From positions 13,703,501 through 13,767,500 of the forward strand of contig CM042541.1 in NCBI GenBank assembly GCA_023630585.1: a stretch of DNA of 64,000 nucleotides, written 5' to 3'. A program made the position numbers and the translations under genes. The notes below the pieces were generated by a model, which saw only the letters and a program-made list of their open reading frames with translations, ran no database searches and was not told the DNA's origin. Positions within the stretch are counted from its first letter, which is position 1; each line of letters starts with the position of its first letter. This document shows positions 31,025 through 43,500 of the stretch, piece after piece. This stretch comes from Cranoglanis bouderius (Eukaryota; Chordata; Actinopteri; Siluriformes; Cranoglanididae).

Positions 31025-34000
31025 ATGGCAGCTAAGCAGGACCTGCGAGCGGGACTGCACCGATTCTTTCATGACAATTTATTAAAGGTGTTAATAAAGG
31101 TAAGTTAATAAAACACCAGAAGAATTCATATATGAAATATGTAAATTATATTTTGTCTATAAATTGTCCATCTTTTTACACTAAGCTGTCAGTCTGGTAC
31201 TTTTTTCATTCTTTATTTTTTAAGTCTTTGTGTGGTCAGAAGACCAACTGTAATGTTAAATATGGATCTGTGGCAGTCACGTGACTTCACTTGTACACTT
31301 GCCTCAAGGCTGAGGAGATGTAACTAATGTATTTTAATTATTTTTTTTTTTTAATTGTTCATTATTTTTTGTTTAACTATGTACACAGGTCTGTGGTGTT
31401 GGTGAAGCCATGGCGCCAGACAGAATGAAAGACAGCTCTTGCAAGACGAGGTGATTAAACAATGTACAGTAGTAGACTGCAGGTGCTGGCTTCTTGTCAG
31501 TTCCCATGCATAGATCAGAAAACTGAAGATGTAGAAAAGACCTGGGAAATGAGATAACTAAAATGTCATGGAAATACAATATTTTCGAAGTCCTAGAAAA
31601 GTTTGGCTGGAAAAGTTGGCCAATGAGCCTAGTCCAGTCTTTTCAGATGATATCGCATATATTTTATTAGGGATACAAGGGTCACTATCTATATCATATG
31701 ACCCAGCAGAGTCAGTTTCCAAAATGTATTTATTTTTCCCATCAAGATGGCATCTCTGGGCAAGAGGCATCGTTTGAATTTGGCTTGGATTTATATATAC
31801 AGTGCTGTGAAAAAGTGATTTATTCTGTTTTTGTGTACAGTACTGTGCAAAAGTTTTAGGCACATGCAAAGAAATGCTGTAGAGCAAAGGCTTCAAAATA
31901 ATTAAATTAAATGGTTCTACATTTAAAAAAAAAAAATAATGTGAAGAGCAGTAAACAGCAGTAAATGAAACAAAGGCAATATTTGGTGTGACAAAAAAAT
32001 AAAATTAAAAATAAAAATAGTCTCCGGTACAATTTGTGCAGTTTTATAAGGAAATGAGCTGGTAAGTTTTATTGAGCATCTTGCAGAACCAGCCACAGTT
32101 CTTCTGGAGACTTTGACTTTCGCACTTGCTTCTTATTTTTACAGCAAAACCCAGCAGCCTTCGTTGTGCTTTTTTGTCTGAAAAGTGTCTCTTATGTAAT
32201 ATGCTGCTTTCTTTAATGGCATACAAATATTTTCCTGTAACATTTAATTCTGTGCTAGAAAACTAATGTTTGAGAATCTAAAATGTTTTTTGTACTGACT
32301 TGATAATGCAGAATTCATAAAATAAAACATTTATAACAAAGTTTGAACTAAAAAAATTGGGTGCCTAAAACTTTTGCACAGTACTGTATATCTCATACTA
32401 AATGGTTTTAGATCTTCAAACGAAATACAATATAACATAAAGGCAACCTGACTAAACACACAATACAGTTTCTATTTATTTATTTATTTATTTTTATAGA
32501 AGCAAAAAAAGTGATCCAACACCTTTCACCTATGTGAAAAACTAATTGCCCCAAACTTAAATTCTGGTTGTGCCACCTTTAGCAAGAATAACTAAAACCA
32601 AACCCTTCCGATAACTGGAGATCGGTCTTGCACTTACTTCTAGGACTAGGATTTACTCCTATGCTTTGGATCATTGTCTTTCTGCATAATCCAGTTGCGC
32701 CTTTGTTTTATCTTAGATTTTATTTTAATTTCTGAAACAAATTAGTATGAGATATACACAAAAACAGAAGACATCAGCACTGTGCATACATACGTATGAG
32801 TGAAAGTGACATGAAGGCCAATGTATGGTAACCCATACTTGGAATTTGTCCTCTACATTTAACCCATCCAAGTTAGTGCACACACATTAGGAGTTGTGAA
32901 CACACCTGGAGCAGTGGACAGCCATTTTTTGCTGTGGCGCCTGGGGAGCAGTTGAGGGTTAAGGGCCTTGCTCAAGTGTCCAACAGTGGCAGCTTGGCGG
33001 TGCTGGGATTTGAACTCACAACCTTCCAATCAGTAGCCCAACTTCTTAACCACTGAGCTACCACCGCCCCGATATATGTATATACATATAAGGATATATG
33101 TATATATATCCTTTGTGCAACCTCCCTTTGCCAAGAGAACAGCTCCAAGTCTTCTCATAATGCCTGATGAGGTTGGAGAATACATGGCTAGGGATCTGAG
33201 ACCATTCCTGCATACAGAATCTCTCCAGATCCTTCAAATTTCGAGGTCCATGCTGGTGGACTCTCCTCTTCAGTTCACCCCACAGGTTTTCTATGGGTTT
33301 CAAGTCAGGGGACTGGGATGGCAGGACCTTGATTTTGTGGTCAGTAAACCATTTTATGTTTTGGATCATTGTCCTGCCGGAAGATCCAACTACAGCCCAT
33401 TTTAAACTTTCTGGCTGAGGCAGTCAGGTATTCATTTAATATCTGTTGATATTTGAGTCCATGATGCCTCTGGCAGAAAAACAACCCCAAAACATTAATG
33501 AGCCACCACCATATTTAACCGTGGGCATGAGGTACTTTTCCATATGGCTACCTCTCTGTGTGCATCAAAACCACCTCTGGTGTTTATTGCCAAAAAGCTC
33601 TATTTTGGTTTCATCTGACCATAGAACCTGATCCCATTTGAAGTTCCAATAGTGTTTGGCAAACTGAAGGTGCTTGAACTTGTTTTTGGATGAGAGTAGA
33701 AGCTTTTTTCTTGAAACCCTTCCAAACAACTTGTGGTGGTGTAGGTAATTTCGGATTGTAGTTTTGGAGACTTTCTGACCCCAAGACGCAACTAACTTCT
33801 GCAATTCTCCAGCTGTGATCCTTGGAGATTTTTTGGCCAGTCGAACCATCCTATTCACAGTGCATTGAGACAATATAGACACAAGTCCAATTCCAGGTTG
33901 ATTCATAGCATTTCCAGTTGACTGGAACTTCTTAATTATTGCCCTGATGGTGGAAATGAGCATTTTCAAGGCTTGTGCTATTTTCTTATAGCCACTTCCC

Positions 34001-34419
34001 ATTTTGTGAAGCTCAACAACCTTTTGCCACAGATCACAGCTATATTCCTTGTATAGCTATATTCTATGTTACCTCATATTTGTACCCCTGTGAAACAGGA
34101 AGTCATGGTTGAACAATTTCCTGTTCATAGTTACCCAGGTGTACAAAAAAATGTAAAATATCAATGGGAATATACTTCAAATATATTTTTCTCATATCAA
34201 TTCATAGGGGTGCCAGTAATAGGGGTGTTGCACACCTATATTTTTGGATAAAAATATCCAAAAAATGTGTTGTGTTTGTAATTGTTTGATATCCATGAGA
34301 GCAGAGTATTTTTTTGAATTTTTTGAACAAAAGATCAAAAGGTTAAACAACAAAGACAATTTTCACAGCCTTCAATTGCTCATATTTACCAAGGGTGCCA
34401 ATATTAGTGGAGGGCACTG

Positions 34420-34516
<97 letters not shown>

Positions 34517-37500
34517 TTACTCATTGCGTTACTCCTGTTCCGAAAACATGCATCAGAGAGTACAGACCAAAGCTGTGTCCCAAATGACGTACTATACACT
34601 ATGCACAATGTACTCTACCGTCTAGTGTATGAATCTTATAAGGGTAGTATCGTCTCAAATGGAACACTATCAGTTTATAACTAACTGGAAGTATAAACAG
34701 CTTCCTAGTTGATGGCACATGATGTCAAAGCCTCTCTTTTTCCTCTCTCTTGAAGTTAATAAGACAGAAGTCAAATGCAGCTTGTCATGTTACTGAGAAT
34801 CCGCAAAGTGTAAAACCATCTGTCCTGAAGATTTTCCAGTAACGGAAAACTTTAAGTTATAGCTTTACGTCTGACTGCTAGAAAAGGCAGACCCTGAAGA
34901 CTCTTTCCATAAATGTTAAATAAAATTTTCCTCACCATATCAATACTTACTCACATTTTAAAAATCTGTTTATGTGGCGCGTCCATCAACTGGTAAATGA
35001 TCATTGGGTCATTTTAGGGCTCGCTATTACTGGAATACAAGCTGGAGCAATAGCCTGAAAGAGATCAGCTGCCTTCTCCCTGTTTCTGAGCCAGAAAGTG
35101 GACGAGCTCTTTCTAAGGTAGCCATGAATTCATTGTAATATTCACAAGACCTACAACCCCATTTCCATAAAAGTTGAGTTTTTTTTAAATGCAATAAAAA
35201 CAAAAATCTGATTTGTCAAGTCTCTTGAAGCTTTAATTAACTGACAAAAGTACAAAGAAAAGATATTCAATGTTTTCATTGACCAACTTAATTGTATTTT
35301 GTAAATATAAACAAATTTAGAATTTGATGCCTCTAACACATTCAAAAAAGTTGAGACAGAGGCATGTTTACCACTGTGTTACATCACCCTTCCTTTTAAT
35401 TACACTTTTTAATCATTTGGGAACTGAGGATACTAACTGTTGCAGTTTTGCAAGTGGATTTTTCCTTATTCTTGCTTGATACAAGACTTCAGCTGCTCAA
35501 CAGTCCTTGGTCGCATTGTCTGCTTCTCCTCTTCATGATGCGCCACAGGAGACAGATCTGGACAGCTGGCAGGCCAGTCAAGCACACACACTCTGTGTCT
35601 ACAAAGCCATGCTGTTGTAGCATGTGCAGAATGAGGCCTGGCATTGTTCTGCTGAAATAACCATGGACTTCCTGGGAAAAGACATTGCCTTGATGGCAGC
35701 ATATGTCTCTCTAAAATCCCAATCCTCCGCATCAATGGTACCTTCACACATATGCAAGTCACCCATGCCGTGGGCACTGATGTACCCCCATACCATCACA
35801 GATGCTGGCTTTTGCACCTTTCGCTTATAACAGCCTGGTTGGTCTTTTTCATCTGAGAACTCGACGTCCGTTTTTCCCAAAAACACGCTGAAACGTGGAC
35901 TCATCTGACAACAGCACACGTTCCACTGCCTTTCAGTCCATCTGAGATGAACTCGGGCCCAGGGAACTCGGCATTGATGCATAGAGTTGATGTGTGGCTT
36001 CCTCCTAGCATAATAGTGTTTCAGGTTGCATTTCTGGATGCAGCAGCGGACTGTGTTAAGTGACAACGGTTTTCCGAAGTACTCCCAAGTGGTTATATTT
36101 ATAACAGTAGCATGACGATTTCTCAGGCAATGCGGCCTGAGGGCTTGTGGTTTCTGGCCTTGCCTTTTACGCAAGGAGATTTCCCCAGATTCCCTTAATC
36201 TTTTCACAATTTTTCTACTTTTGCCAGTTAATTAAAGTTTCAAGAGACTTGACGAATCACAGATTTTTGTTTTTATTGCATTTTAGAAAAAATCCCAACT
36301 TTTATGGTTAGGGTTTACATCTTTCAATGCTTTCAAGTGGGGAAAAAAACAAAACATTTTCTATATGTATATGTTCTTGCCAACAGAAAGAGACACTAAT
36401 CCACATGCTACAATACTTTGACTTTCTCCAGACTCATATACAGAGATTACTCAGCAACCTTCCTCCTCACTGCCTCCCTCAAACCAATGATAGAGGTGCA
36501 ATTAATTCTTCTTAGGTCCTTTTAGGTAAATTTATTTTATATAAGTTGATTATGTAAGGGGATGTATGTATTGATATAGATTTTGTTTTTTTATGTTTGT
36601 GAGAGAAGGGTCCGATTCAGAGAGTGAAGACACAGCTCACTCAGAGCCCAGCACACCTCCACGCATATTAAAAGCCAAGCGAAAATATAGCTGTGGTCGC
36701 CCCCGCAAGAAAGACACACTGAACTCAAGTAGGCACTGCAGCTGAGCTTAGTGTTTTTCCACAATGTGCAAAAATGATATTATGTTATAAGTGTTCACAC
36801 CAAAATACACCATAATGCAGGACATATAAATCAGAAATTGAGATTCATTAACATGCATAAAGAATAGTTTATGCATGTCAGACGCTCAGAGCTTCCCACT
36901 CCTATTAATTATACTATTTGGTATATCAAGGGTTTGGTTAGAGAGGGGTATAACTGGAATACCAAACTTTTCAGGACAAACATGTCCTGATGCAAACTAC
37001 AACTTTATTTGCACAAAGTGACACTATGACAGGAAAACATTGGACTGATTTAAAACAAACAAACAAACAAACAAACAAACAAAAAAAACATAACATATTT
37101 TGTGAATTATGCGAATTGTTAAGGCTGCCACTAATTAGATAAAAGGTCATGTGATTTATATGCCTGTGTATAAAAGTGGTTGTTTTGTGCTATCATGTAC
37201 ACTGAGGATAGCCTATTGATCAGAAATACACTTGCTTACCCAATGTCTCATTAAATTCCATTATTATTACTATATATAAATCAGAAATGTAATAAATTTT
37301 AATAATTCTTTTTTTTTGTTTTGTTACTTTCACATTTTGCACTCATGTATGTCTTGGTCTTCGGTTTGGTTGTGAACTAAACCATATTGTATGATGAAAA
37401 TGTATGCAGAACTGTTTGATGACAAAAATCAGACTCTTCATAAAGAAGATTCTGATAGAAATGTAATGACAGTCACAAAAGGGGAGTGTCCCCATACACG

Positions 37501-40500
37501 GGCTGCTGATGAAACTGTGTGGTCTGCTGAAGACAACAACTCGCTTCCATGTTCTTCTGATTCCAACTACAGTGTCAACGCACTTCTGCCAACAACCTCC
37601 TCTTCCACAGCAGGTCAGATAGTTTTGCTTTATTCCGAAGGTATGCTGTTAAACTGGATTATGTATTTGGTTAGTTGACAAAAGGAAATGAAAAAGATAT
37701 TTAAATGCTAATATAGCATAAAAATATTATGTTTCATAATTTTATCACTCTGTAATCACATCTAATGGAAAAATATTGAGAATGTTAAATATTAAGGACA
37801 ATTCATATTCACAGTAAATATAATACATACCTGTAGAGGATCTTGTTAATTCCATGACATGCAGCAGTCACTGTGCAGGGAATTTTGCATATTTCAATTT
37901 TTATATTTAATTTTATAAGAAATATTTTTCTTCAAATAACAAAAAAAAACAACAACAACAAAAAAACAAATTCTATTAACTTTTAATATGTACTGATAAT
38001 ATAATATAATATAATATAATATAATATAATATAATATAATATAATATAATATAATAATATACACCCATTAGTCACTTTAATTGGAATACCTATACTCCTG
38101 ATCATTCATGCAATTATCCAAGCAGCCAGTCAATGGCAGCAGCACAATACATAAAATCAACAGACTGGTTTGGGTCTACACAGAGTTTACACAGAATGGT
38201 GCGGGAAAAAAAAAAACATCCAGTAAGCAGCAGTTCTGAAATGAGAACGGTCAGAGGAGAATGGCCAGAGAAAGGTCAGAGGAGGGATGAATGTGCAGGT
38301 GTATAGTGCTCCTATTAAAGTATTTAGTACTTTCTGATTTCTGATTTCTTAAACAAACAAATAGTAAAATAAGACCTGGTTTCTTTGCACTCATGTCTGT
38401 AAGCAGTAAGCAGTGTGGATCAGGAATCACCTTGTCAAGGACTTGGAAGCCAGTGCTCTATCTGTGATGATAGGACAGGTAGTGAAGATGGGAGTCAAGG
38501 AAGCAAGGAGCTTGCTTCTCCTCCATCAGGGTATGTATTATGGGATTGTTTTAGATTATTTAATAAGACAATTAAAAGAAGACTATTAAGAAAAAAAGGG
38601 AGGCAATATATAGAGCAAAAATGTGTAACAAACCGTCCTTAAGGTGTCTTGTTTTACAGATGTTCCACAACATTAAACATATTTTTTAATACATTTTTTT
38701 TTTTAAATGCAAATGTTTTTAAATTGCTGTGGTATGAGATGATTATAACACTTGATGAAAGGACCTGATGCGCTGTTAAAGAAAATAATCAGCTTTAGGG
38801 TGGTAATGCTGCTTCATCACACCCCCCTTCGCTGAACATTTTATTATAACAGCATGTCCTGTAGTGTTTATTCCTTATATAAATTCCAGCTAAACTGTGA
38901 ATCATCACTGAAGCTGCCTTTGACTTACCCCGTGTTACATTTTTCCTGTATTTAGGTCATTTATTCTGAAAGACCGGATGTTTGGAGTTCTTCCTCCTTT
39001 GGGTAAAAACCAGTTGGATGATAGTCCCACCCTCCCACAGACACCTGTGCTGCCATTTCTGACACTGCTGGGATTTCAAGAAGGCCTGAATCTTAGTCCC
39101 TCACTGCTCACATCACCAGCTCGAGGCCTCAGTCACACACTGCTACCTGAGGGACAGGAGGAACTGCAGAGTAAGACCTTGTAACTATACATTCCAATAC
39201 ATAATTTTCGAAATTATTATTTCCTCCACAAAACATACAATGGAGTGTACCTACAAACAAATCATAATAATTGCTAGAATAGTGATAACAATAGTAATAA
39301 TAATAATGCTACCAATCAATAATGATATCAATAATAATAGAGGTTATAATAATAAAAACAATGTTAATGACAATAAGAAGAAGAAGCATACAATTAAAGA
39401 ATTACATTATAGTAACATATATATATACACACATATACAGTACATATTTACACATACTGTGTTAGTAAATAGTCATATACTGTCAGGTCCATAAGTATTT
39501 GGACATTGACACAATATTTGTTATGTTTGCCTCTGTATACCACAAAAATGGATTTGAAGCAATCAAGATGTGATTGAAGTGTAGACCATCAGCTTTACTT
39601 CAAGAGGTTTAACAAAAATATTGCATTAATCATTTAGGAATTACAGCCATTTTTTCATAGCCCTTCCATTTTCGCAAGCTCAAAAGTAATTGGACAAACT
39701 AACAATCATAGATATTAGGATTACTTTTAATACTTGGATACTATTTGGATGCAGTTCTGATGCTATTCGCTCTGTGAGATCTGGAAAATATCTGTAAATT
39801 CATCTGAACACAGCAAAGTTTAATGTAAAAATAGTAATAGTAATAGTAGTTTCATTAGGCCAATGAAAACAATACAGCATTTAGCTTCACTCTATTACTT
39901 TCAGCACATGTTAGAAGGGGGAAAAAAATAAAATGTTAGGTAGTTGGAAAATCATATATCTTGGAAAATACAGTTAGAGATTTGACTCATTCCTTTAGGT
40001 AACAATGAAATAATAACAAAATAAGTCTTGGCCACTGTCATTTTGACTGCTCTTTATTTTCTTACAGCATTATTTGAAGATGTGTGGGTCACTCCTAAAC
40101 CTGCTGCTCCCAAGGTACTTAGTTTGTCATGCAATTTTCTAAATGGTCCAGTGAGAATAATAATTTGTTACATTTAAATAGTGCTTTTCTAGACACTCAA
40201 AGCGCTTTACATAGTATGGGGGGAAATCTCCTCAACCACCACCAGTGTGTAGCATCCACTTGGATGATGCGGCCATAGTGTGCCTGAACGCCCACCACAC
40301 ACCAGCTATTGTTGGAGAGGAGAGGAGGGTGATGTAGCCAATTCAGGGATGGAGATTATTAGGGGGCCATGATAGACAAGGGCCAATAAATAAATGAATA
40401 AGACATAACACAAAACAAAGTGTCCTGATATCTTTTAAGATCAGGGAGCTTCAGTGGGTGTTCTCACTTATTTTTGTGCATTTCACTTGCTCATAATTGA

Positions 40501-43500
40501 ACCATATGACAATAGCATTTAACTGTCTTTCTAGTTTCATGACTTGCTATGGTTTGCAAAGAGTCGTCCAAGTTTTTCTCTCCAAACAAATGTAGTTTCC
40601 TGGTAAAATAATACAAAAAAATATCTTATCTTTGTTTAGTGTCACAGAACCAAGGGCAATCACAAAACATAAATATAGCGTAGTAACAGTCATGTCTGAT
40701 ATAACTCTTTATAACTCTGAAGACAGACACCCACTGATTATACAAGTGGAATTGTGTGTGATCCTGCTTAGTTTAAAAACCTGCAGCAGCACTTTGCTTA
40801 GCTATTATTTATCCTCATTATCATGGTTACATTTCAACATGCCTAGCATCAGGAGCATTGATTTAAAACCATGATTAATTTTTTAACCTGACCTATTTTA
40901 GGGGCATCCCATTACAGAAGGAATAAAACACTTTGCAACATGCTGTTCTAGGAAAGTAGTCAAAAATGGGGTGGTGTAATGAAGGCTGATTGTTTTCCTA
41001 TAACAGTATGTCTCAGAGTTTTTTATTCATTTTATACCACAGCAATTTGCCAGCAATTGGTAACAGTGGTAGCTCAGTGGTTAAGGCGTTGGTCTACTGC
41101 TCAGAAGATCATGAGCTCACCACCAAGCTGCCACTGTTGGGCCCTTGAGCAAGGCCCTTAATCCTCAACTGCTCAGCTGTATAAATGAGATAAATGTAAG
41201 TCGCTCTGGATAAGAGTGTCTGCCAAATGCCGTAAATGTAATGTAAATGCAATTAAATATATCATAAAAATGTATTAATGATCAGCACGTCATAGTTTAG
41301 TTCCTGTTATCAGTAATGTTATAGGAGGTACTCTATATGGTAAAAAAATTGTGGACACCTGACCATCGCTTGTTGAACATTCCACTGAGGCACTGATGTG
41401 TTTAGTGGAATTAAGGTCAGGGCTCTGTGCAGGATACTTGAGTTCTTCCACATCAACCTTGGCACACCATGTCTTCATGAACCTCGCTTTGTGCACAGAG
41501 AAATTGTCATGCTGGAAGAGGTTTGGGCCCCTTAGTTCCAGTGAAGGAAAAATTCTAATGCTACAGCATACAAAGACAAACAAGGCTTTCCATGTCAGAA
41601 AAATTCAAGTCACAGCTTAATCTCTGACTGTTACAAAACCCTGACAGTGAAGACTCCTAGCATAAATATGTTTAAAAAGAATTAATAAGATTTATATTTT
41701 CAAATATTATATAATATTCATTATTATAGGTTATTGTAGGCTCTATACATTTTTCTTTGTTACATAACAACAGTGTGGAACATCCTGTGAATGAGCTGTT
41801 ACTATAGAAACAATAGCATATAAGAATGCTGTAGTTTAAATCTGAATAAACCAAGAGCACCTGATTCACCAAATGGAAATATTGTGAAATGAAAATGAAA
41901 TAATGAGGCAGAACTCATTCAGTACAAGCTAATCTCTTTGATTCCATCTTTCAGCCCATTTCTCTTTTATCCCCTGACCAACAGTGTGTTTCCTTTTTGA
42001 TGGTCTGTCATCCAAACGCATACCTAATAGCAGTGCCACAACACAGAAACATTCACACTTAAACTCTTCATTATTTATTTACTTCTTGTACAGTGCTGTG
42101 AAAAAGCATTTGATTTCTTCTGTTTTTGTGTATATATCATACTAAATAGTTTTAGATCTTCAAATGAAATACATCATAAAACAAAGGCAACCTGGGTTTT
42201 ATTATTTTTTTTATTGAAGCAAAAAAAAAAAAAGAAAATAAAAAAGTGATCCAAACACCTATCACCAACGTGAAAAACGAATTGCCCCCATAAACTTAAA
42301 ATCTGGTTGTGCCACCTTTAGAAGCAATAGGTGCAATTAAACGCTTCCAATAACTGGAGATCAGTCTTTCACTTACTTCTAGGACTAGGACTTACTCTTG
42401 TGCTTTGGATCACTGTCTTGCTGCATAATCCAGTTGTGCTTGAGTTTCAACTTACAGACTGAAGACCGGACTTTCTCCTTTAGGATTTTCTGGTAGAGAG
42501 CAGAATTCATGTTCTGTTCAGAATCCATGTTCAATTATTGCAAGTTGCCCAGGCCCTGAAGCAACAAAGCATCCCCACACCATCACACTTCCACCACCAT
42601 GCTTGACCATAGGTACGATGTTCTTTTTGTGGAATTCTGTGTTTGGTTTACGCCAGATGTAACGGGACCCCTGTCTTCCAAACAGTTCCACTTTTGACAC
42701 ATCAGTCCACAGAACATTCTCCCAAAAGGTTTGAGGATCATCAAGGTGTGTTTTGGCAAAATTCAGATGAGCCTTAATGTTCTTCTGGTTTAGCAGTGTT
42801 TCTCACCTCGCCACTCTTATATGGATGCCATTTTTGCCCAGTGTCTTTCTGATAGTGGAGTCATGAACAGTGGCCTTTACTGATGCAAGAGAGGCCTGTA
42901 GGTCCTTTGATGTTGTCCGTGGCTGTTTTGTGACTTGCTGGATGAGTAGTTGCTGTGCTCTTGGATAAATTTTGGAAGGTCGGCCACTTCTGGGAAGGTT
43001 CACTACTGTGGCAAGTTTTTCCATTTGGAGATAATGGCTCTCACTGTGGTTCTTTGGAGTCCCAGAGCCTTCGAAATAGCATTGTAACCCTTCCCAGACT
43101 GATGTATTTCAGTCACCTTCTTCCTCATCATTTCTGGAATTTCTTTCAACTTTAGCATAGTGTGTTACTGGGTAAGACATTTTAATCAACTTCATGCTGT
43201 TGAAAAAGTTCTATTTAAGTGTTTATTTGATTAATTGCAGTTTCATAGATTTGGGAATTCATGAATTAGTAACTATGGGGGCAAATACATTTTCACACAG
43301 GCCCAGTTGGTATTGGATAACTTTTTTGCTTCAATAAATAATAATATCATTTAAAAACAGTATTTTGTGTTCACTCAAGTTGCCTTTGTTTTATCTTTGA
43401 TTTTGGTTTAATTTCTGAAACAGTTTAGTATGAGATATACACAAAAACAAAAGAAATCAGGACTGTACATTGCTCCTATATCAATTCCATTCATGTCCTG

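Noticed and set aside
31568..31896. ORFs on both strands near 31.6-31.9 kb considered as further meiosin exons
   Set aside because: Neither has matching splice sites in the required phase, and 31799 onwards is transposon.
34244..34684. 146-aa ORF with a long IY repeat
   Set aside because: It runs through the (AT)n microsatellite and lacks splice or start context.
39240..39494. 84-aa Asn/Ile-rich ORF
   Set aside because: Produced by an AT-rich (TAA)n-like stretch in a meiosin intron.
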